Source of the DNA: Streptomyces pactum
Lineage (GTDB): Bacteria > Actinomycetota > Actinomycetes > Streptomycetales > Streptomycetaceae
Length of the DNA stretch: 64,000 bases
Assembly: GCF_002005225.1 (NCBI RefSeq)
Contig: NZ_CP019724.1
Coordinates: 7,854,001-7,918,000, forward strand
Reading direction: 5' to 3'
Within the stretch, counting starts at the first letter, position 1. The number at the start of each line of letters is the position of its first letter. The position numbers were made by a program, and so were the translations under genes. The notes beneath the pieces are model-generated. The model was not told the DNA's origin. It saw nothing but the letters and a program-made list of their open reading frames with translations, and searched no databases. Shown here in pieces: positions 27,454 through 35,132 of the stretch.

Positions 27454-27861
27454 TTACGCGCCCGTCTCTCCCTTGTCCCGGGCGGCGAGTTCGCGCAGGC
27501 GGGCGAGTTCGGCGGCGTGCTCGCTCACCCGCGCACCGAGGAGCCCGGTGGTGAGGAGCACCCCGCCCGCGACGGACACCGGGACGGAGAGGCCGAGCAG
27601 GGCCAGTGCCTCGGGCCAGTCCCGTTCGTCACCGCACGGGTCCTGGGACGCCCCCTCGTTCGCGGTCCCGTCGTCGGTGAAGAGGCGGGCCTCGCACTCC
27701 ACCGGGTCGGTCGAGTAGGCGCGGTCGATCTCGTAAGGGGTGGTGAGCAGTACGCCGCACCACACCCACAGCAGGGTCGCGACGGCGAGCAGGCCGAAGC
27801 CGAGGCCCGTCGTCCGGCGGCTGCGTTCACGGAACCGCATGTCGAAGACTTGTGGATGCAC
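27454..27861 (-). CDS. Two-TM membrane protein, unknown function
   Basis: The 135-residue protein has a basic N-terminus, TM1 (GLGFGLLAVATLLWVWCGVLLT), an external acidic loop of about 45 residues with two Cys (VECEARLF and DPCGDERD), TM2 (ALLGLSVPVSVAGGVLLTTGLLG) and a charged cytoplasmic helix. I do not recognise a family. GTG 27861 has no convincing ribosome site; ATG 27840 is the alternative. Codon use and hydropathy support a real gene. Confidence 0.65.
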   Translation of the reverse strand: MHPQVFDMRFRERSRRTTGLGFGLLAVATLLWVWCGVLLTTPYEIDRAYSTDPVECEARLFTDDGTANEGASQDPCGDERDWPEALALLGLSVPVSVAGGVLLTTGLLGARVSEHAAELARLRELAARDKGETGA

Positions 27862-28000
27862 GGGGGTCGAACCTAGCAGCCGCGAGACGGCGCGCCGATC
27901 CCGCCGGCCGGCCGGGGCGGCGTGCCGGGGCCGGTACGGAGACAGTCACCTCGAGCGGGTTCGCCTCCCGCATGCGGTCGGTCTTCCGGTGTGACTGTCC

Positions 28001-28837
28001 CTAACCCCGGGTGCTCCTGCCGGAGTAGGCGGACCAGCGGCCGTCGCGCCTGGCCACCGTGATGTCACGGCCGAAGCAGGCGGTCAGGAGGGAGTCGGTC
28101 AGGACCTCGTCCACCGGCCCCCGGGACAGGGTCCGGCCCTCACGCAGCAGCAGGGCGTGGCTGACGGCCGGGAACAACTCCTCCAGGTGGTGGGTGACCG
28201 TCACCGTCGCCAGTCGCGGGCGCCCCTCGGCCAGTTGGTGCATGGCCTCGACGAGGTCCTCGCGGGACGGCAGGTCCAGGGCGTTGAACGGCTCGTCCAG
28301 GAGCAGCAGCGCGGGGTCGGGCATCAGCGCCCGGGCGATGAGGACGCGCGCCCGCTGCCCACCCGAGCAGACCCCGTACGGCCGGTCCGCCAGCTCCTTG
28401 ACGCCGAGTTCGGTCAGGAGCTCGTGGGCGCGGAGCCGGACCTCGTCGCCGTACGTTCGCCACAGGGGCTGCACGGTGCCGCTGTGGCCGGTGAGCACGA
28501 CCGCGTGGGCGGTCAGGCCCTGTGGCACCCGCTGGGCGGAGGTGACGTGGCCGATGCGCGCCCGGAGTTCGCGCACGTCCACCCGGCCGAGCCGGCTGCC
28601 GAGGACGTCGACGGTGCCGGCCGTGGGGTGCATGAGCGCGCCGAGCAGCCGCAGAAGGGTGGTCTTCCCGGCGCCGTTGGCCCCCAGCAGGGCCCAGTGC
28701 TCTCCCGGCCGGACCGTCCAGTCGATCCCGTCGAGGATGAGCTGGTCCGTCGTGTAGCGGCGGACGCCCACGTCCAGGAGCCGGAGTACGGCCGTCTCAT
28801 ACTCGTTCACCAGGGACCTGTCCGTCTGTCCGGCCAT
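28001..28837 (-). CDS. ABC transporter ATP-binding protein, orphan
   Basis: The 278-residue protein has one complete ABC ATPase domain: Walker A LGANGAGKTTLLRLLG, Q-loop region HVTSAQR, signature YGVCSGGQRARV, Walker B ALLLLDEPFNALD and the H-loop VTHHLEELF. It resembles ModF/YlmA-type stand-alone ATPases (ALMHPTAGTVDVLGSRLG), often linked to iron-siderophore or molybdate-like uptake systems. No permease or binding protein is beside it. The ATG at 28837 follows AAGGAG at ideal spacing. The 139 bp before the previous gene and the 246 bp upstream to 29083 hold no recognised element. Confidence 0.88.
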   Translation of the reverse strand: MAGQTDRSLVNEYETAVLRLLDVGVRRYTTDQLILDGIDWTVRPGEHWALLGANGAGKTTLLRLLGALMHPTAGTVDVLGSRLGRVDVRELRARIGHVTSAQRVPQGLTAHAVVLTGHSGTVQPLWRTYGDEVRLRAHELLTELGVKELADRPYGVCSGGQRARVLIARALMPDPALLLLDEPFNALDLPSREDLVEAMHQLAEGRPRLATVTVTHHLEELFPAVSHALLLREGRTLSRGPVDEVLTDSLLTACFGRDITVARRDGRWSAYSGRSTRG

Positions 28838-29083
28838 ACCGGAGCTCCTTCGCGCGGGGACGCCGACCGTTCACGGCGCACGATAGGTGCACTCACCACG
28901 CGCTTGCCGGGCCGTCCGGTTCCTGGACGGCGGGCACCGGCACTCCGGGGTTGCGCAGGCCGTACCGCTGGTGCCGGGAGCCGGGGTGCTCCGAACGGGC
29001 GCGGGTCCCGCGCCTGCCTTCGCCGTGACGCCGTGACGGAGGCAGGCCGGGTCCGGGGCCGGGTTCCCCCCGAGGGGCGACGG

Positions 29084-29809
29084 TCAGACGCCCGCCACGG
29101 ACTGGATCCACGAGCGGTAGGCGGTCAGGTTCGTGTACGCCGTAGTGGTCTGCCGGTCGCTGGTGGAGGCGACGCCCACCTGGACGCCGCCGGCCGTCAT
29201 CGGGCCGCCGGAGTCGCCGCCCGCGGTGATGCCGTCACCGGCGCGGGCGCAGATCGCCTGACCGTAGTAGGCGTCGTAACACCCGCGGGTGACGGTCAGG
29301 TTGGCGACCTTCAGGTACCGGGACTGGCAGTTGATCTCCGAGCCGCACCGGGAGGTGGCGCCCCAGCCGTAGACCTGCACGCTCTGGCCGACCCGCACCG
29401 TGCCCGGCTGCCCGAGCTGTGCGTAGGAGGCGGAGACGGAGCGGTCGAGCCGGACCAGCGCGAGGTCCGACGAGGAGTGGGTGACGGTCTGGACGCCGTT
29501 GGCCACGGTGCCGCCGGAGCTCTGGTCGAGGCTGCCGATGCGGAAGGAGAGGTTTCCGCCGCTCACGCAGTGCTTGGCGGTGAGGATCCAGGTGGGGGAG
29601 ATGATGGTCGAGGAGCAGGTCTGGGTTCCGTTGGAGAACAGCCGGGCCGCCCAGGGGGCGTTCTGCGCGTAGCCGCCGCCGATGATCGGCTGGGGGCCGC
29701 CGTCACCGGGCCCGGGCTCCGCGGCGGCGGCGCTCGGCACGAGCGCGAGGGACAGCAGCGCTGCCGTGACAGCGGCCGTCAAGGTGGGGACGAGTCGGGT
29801 TATTCGCAA
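29084..29809 (-). CDS. Secreted chymotrypsin-family (S1) serine protease lacking Asp189
   Basis: The 241-residue precursor has a signal peptide (LTAAVTAALLSLALVPSAAAA), a short propeptide, then the mature start IIGGGYAQNAPWAARL. The triad is His in ILTAKHCV, Asp in SSSDLALVRL and Ser in GDSGGPM. In trypsin an Asp sits six residues before the Ser; here that position reads Ile/Thr (GDGITAGGDSGGP), and the nearby Cys191 is missing, so trypsin-like Lys/Arg specificity is not expected. The start appears to be a rare TTG at 29809, two bases after GAGGAG. A perfect palindrome lies 100 bp upstream. Confidence 0.88.
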   Translation of the reverse strand: MRITRLVPTLTAAVTAALLSLALVPSAAAAEPGPGDGGPQPIIGGGYAQNAPWAARLFSNGTQTCSSTIISPTWILTAKHCVSGGNLSFRIGSLDQSSGGTVANGVQTVTHSSSDLALVRLDRSVSASYAQLGQPGTVRVGQSVQVYGWGATSRCGSEINCQSRYLKVANLTVTRGCYDAYYGQAICARAGDGITAGGDSGGPMTAGGVQVGVASTSDRQTTTAYTNLTAYRSWIQSVAGV

Positions 29810-29910
29810 GGCTCCTCGATTCCGACGACACGCGTGGGGGCGCGTGTTGATGTGTGGGGGCGCCGCTCAGCATGTCCGGCGCGGACCCGGGGCCACCAAT
29901 CCCGACTTCT

Positions 29911-29927
29911 CATAACGCGCCGTTATG
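29911..29927. promoter_or_regulatory. Perfect palindrome upstream of S1 protease gene
   Basis: CATAACG (29911-29917), spacer CGC, CGTTATG (29921-29927). It lies about 100 bp before the protease start in the only AT-containing part of this gap, so it may be an operator for secreted-protease control. Confidence 0.5.
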
Positions 29928-29953
29928 GCGGGGGCCGGGACCGGCGGAGCCTG

Positions 29954-30721
29954 TCAGCGGAGCAGGAGCTGTACGAGGGCGACGGTGCCCACCGTCACGA
30001 CCAGGATCCGCAGGACGAGCGGGCTGAAGCGGCGGCCCACCTTGGCGCCGAGGTAACCGCCGAGGGCCGAGCCGACCGCGATGAGCGCGACCGCCGTCCA
30101 GTCGAAGTCCGCGGCGAAGAGGAAGAAGAGCGCGGCGACGGTGTTGACGACGGCGGACAGGACGTTCTTGACGGCGTTGAGGCGTTGCAGGGACTCGTCG
30201 AGGAGCATGCCCATCAGGGACAGGTAGATGATCCCCTGCGCGGCCGCGAAGTAGCCGCCGTAGACGCTGGCGAGCGTCAGGCCGGCGAACAGCAGCGGAC
30301 CGCCGTCACGGCGGGGGGAGGCGCCGGTGCGTTCGCGGCGGCGCTGCACCGTTCGGCCGAGCCGGGGCTGGAGCGCCACCAGCACCAGGGCCAGACCCAC
30401 CAGGGCCGGCACGATCGTCTCGAACGCGTCGGCCGGCAGGGACAGCAGCAGCGTGGCGCCCGTGAGGCCGCCGATCAGCGCCCCGACGCCCAGCTTGAGG
30501 ATGCGGCGACGCTGGCCGCTCAGCTCCTTGCGGTAGCCGATGGCGCCGCTGACGGATCCGGGGATGAGGCCGAGCGCGTTGGAGACCGTGGCGGTGACGG
30601 GGGACAGTCCCGTGGCCAGCAGTACGGGAAAGGTGATGAGGGTCCCGGAGCCGACGACGCTGTTGATCGCCCCGGCCCCGACGCCCGCCGCGAACACCGC
30701 GGCCATGGCCTCCGGCGTCAC
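29954..30721 (-). CDS. TauE/SafE (DUF81) family membrane transporter
   Basis: The 255-residue protein has about eight hydrophobic segments arranged as two similar halves: GVGAGAINSVVGSGTLITFPVLLATGLSPVTATVSNALGLIPGSVSGAIGYRKEL, then GLTLASVYGGYFAAAQGIIYLSLMG... LNAVKNVLSAVVNTVAALFF. The conserved G-x-G-T-L and N-A-x-K-N motifs fit TauE/SafE proteins, which export sulfite, sulfoacetate or other organosulfur anions. The GTG at 30721 has a weak GGGACGG leader. It is divergent from the conservon. The substrate is unknown. Confidence 0.88.
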   Translation of the reverse strand: MTPEAMAAVFAAGVGAGAINSVVGSGTLITFPVLLATGLSPVTATVSNALGLIPGSVSGAIGYRKELSGQRRRILKLGVGALIGGLTGATLLLSLPADAFETIVPALVGLALVLVALQPRLGRTVQRRRERTGASPRRDGGPLLFAGLTLASVYGGYFAAAQGIIYLSLMGMLLDESLQRLNAVKNVLSAVVNTVAALFFLFAADFDWTAVALIAVGSALGGYLGAKVGRRFSPLVLRILVVTVGTVALVQLLLR

Positions 30722-31043
30722 GCCGTGCCGTCCCGCGCCGCCCCCGCCCCCGGGCCCGGCCGGAAGGTGTCTTGTGCATCTTTCACGGGGCCGACTGTAC
30801 CCACCGCCGGAGTCGAGGCAGGTGCCGGTCCCAACCGGTCCTGTCTGGACGCTTCTTGACGTAAATTCACCTGATCACGCGGTGATACGATCACCGCGTT
30901 TGCGGAGCGGGCGGGTGGGTGAAAGACGGCATACCCGGCTTCAGGGACAGCCCGTACGGCAACCTCGGTGCGGGCAGTCCACCGGGCCGCCCGCCTGGAC
31001 GGGAATCCAGCAAGCCGGCCTTCAGTCGCCTGAAGAGAGTCTT
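30722..31043. other. Intergenic region between tauE-like gene and conservon
   Basis: These 322 bp carry the 23-bp palindrome at 30877, AT-richer sequence around it (TTGACG at 30856, TACGAT at 30886), and a long apparent leader for cvnA ending in GAAGAGAG. No gene is supported. Confidence 0.5.
30877..30899. promoter_or_regulatory. 23-bp perfect palindrome upstream of the conservon
   Basis: The arms ACGCGGTGAT (30877-30886) and ATCACCGCGT (30890-30899) are separated by ACG. It overlaps TACGAT, a likely -10 hexamer, about 145 bp before cvnA, so a bound regulator would block transcription of the conservon. Confidence 0.6.
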
Positions 31044-32216
31044 ATGACGGAATACATGGGGAACCCATTGCTCTGGGTCCTTCTCGTCGCCCTCGTAGCC
31101 GCCGCCGCGCTCATCGGCCGCCAGCGCAGGGCGGCGCGAAGTCTGCGGCAGCAGGTCCAGGGTCTCAGGGATCACTACACAGAGCTGGAGAACAATTACG
31201 GCAAGTCCGTGCAGGCGGCCCAGGAGCGGGCCGAGGACGAGACGAAGACCGTCCTGAAATCGGCCATGCGGACCCTGCAGGGCCTCGCCGCCGAGCAGCA
31301 ACTGGTGCTCTCCCGGCTGCAGACCAAGTACGGTGACTCGGCGCTCCTGCAGGACCTGCTGGAGATCGACCACACCAACTCGCAGTTCGGCCGGCGCGCC
31401 CAGTCCATCGCGGTCCTGTGCGACGGCTGGCTGGGCGGCCGGCGCGACACCGCCTCGGTGTACGACGTGGTGCGCAGCGCCCAGGGCCGGATCCGGCACT
31501 TCCGCCGGGTGGAGATCCTCTCCCAGGTCGACTTCGGCATCACCAGCCGGGCCGTCGAACCCGTCGCCCTGGCCCTCGCGGAGCTGCTCGACAACGCGAC
31601 CAGCTACTCCAGCCCGGACACCGTCGTCGAGATCAACATCCGGACGGTGCCCAAGGGTATCTGCGTCGTCGTCGACGACGCCGGTGTCGGCATGAGCGAC
31701 GAGGAACGCGCCCGCGCCGACAAGCTGCTCGCCACCGAGCGGGCCTCGGGCGTGGCGGGTCTCGGCAACCCACCGCAGTTTGGCTTCGCGGTCATCGGTC
31801 TGCTGTGCGAGCGTTTCGGCTTCGAGGCGTCGGTGGACTCCTCCTCCCCCTACGGAGGTGTACGCGCGGTGGTCCTGTTGCCGCATGAACTGCTCACCGC
31901 CATGCCGGAGAGGAAGGCTCCCGCCCCCGCCGCCCGCGGCACGGCCCGGCCGGGCCCGGACGGCGGACCGGAGGCCTCGCTCACCTCCGCCGAGACCGGT
32001 GACGGTCTGCCCCGGCGGCGTCGCAAGCGCCCGATGGCCATCGTGCCCGGCAGTTCCTCCGCCCCGCGCCAAGCGGGCCGCTCCGACTCCGAGCAGGCAC
32101 AGGTCATGGGTGCCTTCCAACGGGGCACGCAGACCGGCCGCGTCACCCGGCCCGAGGAAACGGACCGGACGAGCAGAACACCTGGTGCAAGCAGAGAAGG
32201 ACATGAGGACTCGTGA
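31044..32216 (+). CDS. cvnA: Conservon CvnA, membrane histidine-kinase-like ATPase
   Basis: The 390-residue protein has one N-terminal TM helix (LLWVLLVALVAAAALIG), a coiled-coil stretch (LRQQVQGLRDHYTELENNYG... EQQLVLSRLQTKYG), and a GHKL ATPase domain with N box LALAELLDNATSYSSPDT, G1 VVVDDAGVGMSDEE and a G2 region. The C-terminal 100 residues are Pro/Arg-rich and disordered. Conservon A proteins resemble sensor kinases but lack a clear DHp phosphorylation site. The ATG at 31044 follows GAAGAGAG. Its TGA overlaps the GTG of cvnB. It acts at the membrane with CvnB-D in a G-protein-like switch. Confidence 0.93.
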   Translation: MTEYMGNPLLWVLLVALVAAAALIGRQRRAARSLRQQVQGLRDHYTELENNYGKSVQAAQERAEDETKTVLKSAMRTLQGLAAEQQLVLSRLQTKYGDSALLQDLLEIDHTNSQFGRRAQSIAVLCDGWLGGRRDTASVYDVVRSAQGRIRHFRRVEILSQVDFGITSRAVEPVALALAELLDNATSYSSPDTVVEINIRTVPKGICVVVDDAGVGMSDEERARADKLLATERASGVAGLGNPPQFGFAVIGLLCERFGFEASVDSSSPYGGVRAVVLLPHELLTAMPERKAPAPAARGTARPGPDGGPEASLTSAETGDGLPRRRRKRPMAIVPGSSSAPRQAGRSDSEQAQVMGAFQRGTQTGRVTRPEETDRTSRTPGASREGHEDS

Positions 32217-32614
32217 ACGACGATCTGTCATGGATGCTCGACAGCGCCCTGGAGATTCCCGGGGCCCTGCACGCGGTCCTGATATCCGCCGACGGCCTGC
32301 TGATGGCCCGGACGCAGGACTTCGACAAGGACGACGCGGACCGGGTCGCCGCCGCGATGAGCGGTGTGCAGTCGCTCAGCCGGACCCTCGCCTTCTTCTG
32401 TGAGGACCCGCACCAGGCGTGGCGGCAGACGCTGGTCGAGTTCGACGGGGGCTGGGTGTTCCTGATCTCCGCCGGTGAGGGCGCCTACCTCGGCGTCTCC
32501 GCCTCCCCGGAGGTCGACATGGCGGACATCACCTTCCGGATGCAGCAACTCGTCGCCCAGCTCGGCAAGCGGCTGACGACACCGCCGCGCGAGAACCTCG
32601 GCACCCGCTCATGA
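32213..32614 (+). CDS. cvnB: Conservon CvnB, roadblock/LC7-domain protein
   Basis: The 133-residue protein is a single roadblock/LC7 domain: LDSALEIPGALHAVLISADGLLMARTQDF, then VFLISAGEGAYLGVSASPEVDMADITFRMQQLVAQLG. Such proteins regulate small GTPases (MglB-like), and in conservons CvnB is thought to modulate CvnD. The GTG at 32213 overlaps the cvnA stop by four bases, so translation is coupled. Confidence 0.93.
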   Translation: MNDDLSWMLDSALEIPGALHAVLISADGLLMARTQDFDKDDADRVAAAMSGVQSLSRTLAFFCEDPHQAWRQTLVEFDGGWVFLISAGEGAYLGVSASPEVDMADITFRMQQLVAQLGKRLTTPPRENLGTRS

Positions 32615-32988
32615 CCGGCCACGACAACTGGGAGCCCGAGGCGGCCGAATTAGTACGGCCGTACGTCATCACCAAGGGGCGCGGCCTGCCCGACGAGGAC
32701 GACCTCTCCCTCATCACCCTGGTCACCGCCTCCGCCGACGACGCGCGGCGGCCGACCCGGCTGTCCCCCGAGGAGCAGAGCCTGCTGGACCTCTGCTCCG
32801 CCGGCTACCTCTCGGTCGCCGAGATCGCCGGACACACGCATTTCCCGCTGGGCGTGGTGCGGATCCTGCTGGCATCCCTCATGGAAGGCGGCTACGTCAC
32901 GACCCGCCCGCCGGTGGCCCGCGCGCGCCTGGCCGACAAGGAGATCCTGGAGGAGGTGCTCAATGGCCTCCGCGCCAAGTTTGGGTGA
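32611..32988 (+). CDS. cvnC: Conservon CvnC, DUF742 protein
   Basis: The 125-residue protein matches DUF742: VRPYVITKGRG at the N-terminus and a winged-helix-like part, LLDLCSAGYLSVAEIAGHTHFPLGVVRILLASLMEGGYV. It occurs only in conservon-type operons, as an adaptor between the kinase-like protein and the GTPase. The ATG at 32611 overlaps the cvnB stop (ATGA), and its own 3' end overlaps cvnD by 26 bp. Confidence 0.93.
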   Translation: MTGHDNWEPEAAELVRPYVITKGRGLPDEDDLSLITLVTASADDARRPTRLSPEEQSLLDLCSAGYLSVAEIAGHTHFPLGVVRILLASLMEGGYVTTRPPVARARLADKEILEEVLNGLRAKFG

Positions 32989-33556
32989 GCAGGACTACGT
33001 ACGCGGCGGAGCGACCCAGACCGCGGTGAAGATCCTCGTCGTCGGGCACTTCGCGGTGGGCAAGACCACTCTCATCGGGTCCATCTCCGAGATCGAGCCG
33101 CTCTCCACCGAGGAGACGATGACGCAGGCCGCCGAGTCGGTCGACGACCTCAAGGGGGTCCAGGGCAAGACCACCACCACGGTCGCCATGGACTTCGGCC
33201 GCCTCACCATCAGCGACCGCGTCGTGCTCTACCTGTTCGGCACGCCCGGTCAGCAGCGCTTCGTGCAGATGTGGGAGGACATGGCCCGCGGCGCGCTCGG
33301 CGCCCTGGTGCTGGTCGACCCCGAGCGGCTGGCCGACTCCTTCCCCGTGATCGACCTCATCGAGCACTACGGGCTCGACTACGCCATCGCCGTCAACCAC
33401 TTCGACGGGGCACCGCTGCGCGACGAGCGGGCGCTGCGCGAGGCGCTCGACCTGCTCGACGACACCCCCGTCGTCACCTGCGACGCCCGCGACGAGAAGT
33501 CCTCGGCCGCCGCACTGACCACTCTCGTCCGCTACTTGCTGGACCGCACCCGCTAG
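32963..33556 (+). CDS. cvnD: Conservon CvnD, Ras-like small GTPase
   Basis: The 197-residue protein has GTPase motifs: G1 VVGHFAVGKTTLIG, switch region with TTTTVAMDFG, G3 LFGTPGQQRF and a G4-like NHFDG. GTP-bound CvnD would signal to downstream partners under CvnB/CvnA control. It starts inside cvnC. Fifteen bp after its stop comes the P450 gene, the fifth conservon member. Confidence 0.94.
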   Translation: MASAPSLGEQDYVRGGATQTAVKILVVGHFAVGKTTLIGSISEIEPLSTEETMTQAAESVDDLKGVQGKTTTTVAMDFGRLTISDRVVLYLFGTPGQQRFVQMWEDMARGALGALVLVDPERLADSFPVIDLIEHYGLDYAIAVNHFDGAPLRDERALREALDLLDDTPVVTCDARDEKSSAAALTTLVRYLLDRTR

Positions 33557-33571
33557 GAGCTGGGAGCAGAC

Positions 33572-34921
33572 ATGAACGCCCACGACACCGCCCCGGTGCC
33601 GCCGCCGGGGTGCCCGGCCCACGGCTCCGGGGCCCGCGTGCCGCTGCACGGGCCGGAGTTCGCCGCCGACCCGCAGGCGTACTACGAGTACCTGCGGCAC
33701 TACGGGGCCGCCGCGCCCGTCGAACTGTCCCCCGGGGTCGAGGCGACGCTGGTCACGGACTACACGGCGGCGCTCCAACTGCTGCAGGACTCCGGTTCCT
33801 TCCGCAAGGACGCGCGTCGCTGGCGGGCCTTCAACGAGGGCAAGGTGGGTCCGGACAGCCCGGTCGCGCCGCTGCTCGCCTACCGGCCCAACTGCATGTT
33901 CGCCGACGGCGCCGACCACCTGCGCCTGCGCCAGGCGGTCACCGACAGCATGGCGCGGGTCGACACCCGCCGGCTGAGCCGGAGCACCGAGCAGATCTCC
34001 GGCTACCTCATCTCCCAGTTCGGCGGCCGCGGCTCGGCCGACCTGCTCGGCGACTACGCCCGGCAGTTGCCGCTGTTCGTGTTCAACGAACTCTTCGGCT
34101 GTCCCGCCGACATCGGCGACCGGGTGCTGTTCGGCATCTCCGGCATGTTCGACGGCGTCAACGCCGACAAGGCCACCGCGGTGCTGTTCCAGGCGGTGGA
34201 GGAGCTGGTCGCGCTCAAGCGGAGCAAGCCCGGTGAGGACGTCACCTCCTGGCTGATGCGGCACGAGGCCCGGCTGACCGACGAGGAGATGGTCCACCAG
34301 CTCGCCCTGCTGCTCGGGGCGGGCGCCGAGCCGCTGCGCAACCTCATCGGCAACACCCTGCACCGGCTCCTCACCCACGAGCGGTACGCCCGCGAGGGCG
34401 GCCTGATCGACGAGGCCCTCGACGACACGCTGTGGGAGAACCCTCCCATGGCGAACTACGCGCCGCACTACCCGGCCGCGGACACGGAACTCGCCGGACA
34501 GCGACTGCACGCGGGCGACCTGGTCCTGGTCAGCTTCGCCGCGGCCAACACCGGCCCGGCCCTGAAGGCCTCGCGCCAGGCCGGCAGCAACCGCGCGCAC
34601 CTGGCCTGGAGCGCGGGACCGCACGCCTGCCCGTCCAAGGAACCGGCCCGGCACATCACGGTCACCGCCATCGAGCACCTCTTCAACGAACTGCCCGACG
34701 TCGAACTCGCCGTACCCGAGGACAGCCTGACGTGGCGTCCGGGTCCCTTCAACCGGGCCCTGGCCACGCTCCCGGCCCGCTTCACCCCGGTGCGGTCCGG
34801 GCGCCGTGGTGACCCGCAGCCGGGTACCGGGACGGCCGAGCGGGAGCAGCCGGCGGGTCCGGCCCGGCCGGGCGAACGCAGCGGCATGTGGAGCCAGTTC
34901 CTCAACTGGCTCACACGGTGA
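33572..34921 (+). CDS. cvnE: Conservon-associated cytochrome P450, CYP157-like (no ExxR motif)
   Basis: The 449-residue protein has a P450 fold: I-helix LALLLGAGAEPLRNLIGN and heme loop LAWSAGPHACPSKEPAR with the cysteine ligand. The K-helix, normally ExxR, reads DDTLWENPP, so both hallmark residues are replaced. This matches the CYP157 family of S. coelicolor conservons, known for losing ExxR (for example EQSLW). It is a likely regulatory or redox partner rather than a standard monooxygenase. There is no signal peptide. The ATG at 33572 follows GGAGCTGGGAG. In S. coelicolor such genes are often followed by a CYP154 gene; here a prenyltransferase locus follows instead. Confidence 0.9.
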   Translation: MNAHDTAPVPPPGCPAHGSGARVPLHGPEFAADPQAYYEYLRHYGAAAPVELSPGVEATLVTDYTAALQLLQDSGSFRKDARRWRAFNEGKVGPDSPVAPLLAYRPNCMFADGADHLRLRQAVTDSMARVDTRRLSRSTEQISGYLISQFGGRGSADLLGDYARQLPLFVFNELFGCPADIGDRVLFGISGMFDGVNADKATAVLFQAVEELVALKRSKPGEDVTSWLMRHEARLTDEEMVHQLALLLGAGAEPLRNLIGNTLHRLLTHERYAREGGLIDEALDDTLWENPPMANYAPHYPAADTELAGQRLHAGDLVLVSFAAANTGPALKASRQAGSNRAHLAWSAGPHACPSKEPARHITVTAIEHLFNELPDVELAVPEDSLTWRPGPFNRALATLPARFTPVRSGRRGDPQPGTGTAEREQPAGPARPGERSGMWSQFLNWLTR

Positions 34922-34978
34922 CATGCGCAACATACGCCCGGACTGCCCCTTCCGCATGAAGGTGTAACGGCACGGGTA

Positions 34979-35007
34979 GTGAGCAACGCGGCATTCAAGT
35001 TGCTTAC
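34979..35007. promoter_or_regulatory. Inverted repeat upstream of prenyltransferase leader ORF
   Basis: GTGAGCAAC (34979-34987) and GTTGCTTAC (34999-35007) pair at 8 of 9 positions around an 11-nt spacer. It ends 17 bp before the leader GTG and just upstream of AAAGGAGG. It may be an operator or an RNA hairpin of the leader. Confidence 0.45.
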
Positions 35008-35024
35008 GAGTAAAAGGAGGTTTC

Positions 35025-35132
35025 GTGGACCACATATCCACGAACGCCGCTTACCCGCCGCCGATCCCCCCGATACCCGCCTCCCCAGGCGGGTATCTCG
35101 CTGTGCGGCCCCGGCCGGGGACGGGCCGGTGA
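35025..35132 (+). CDS. Putative 35-residue leader peptide coupled to the prenyltransferase
   Basis: A GTG at 35025 has the best ribosome site in the window (AAAGGAGG, 5 nt spacing). The frame encodes 35 residues, starting with DHISTNAAY, then PPPIPPIPASPGGY, and stops with a TGA overlapping the GTG of the prenyltransferase (GTGA at 35129). The PPP and PP runs can slow ribosomes. There is no Trp, so this is not a classical trp attenuator. The prenyltransferase start has a much weaker site, so its translation probably depends on this ORF. A function as a peptide product cannot be excluded. Confidence 0.6.
   Translation: MDHISTNAAYPPPIPPIPASPGGYLAVRPRPGTGR

Noticed and set aside
32960..35041. 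693-codon minus-strand frame opposite cvnD/cvnE
   Set aside because: Composition is antisense-like, and the plus strand contains strongly supported genes.
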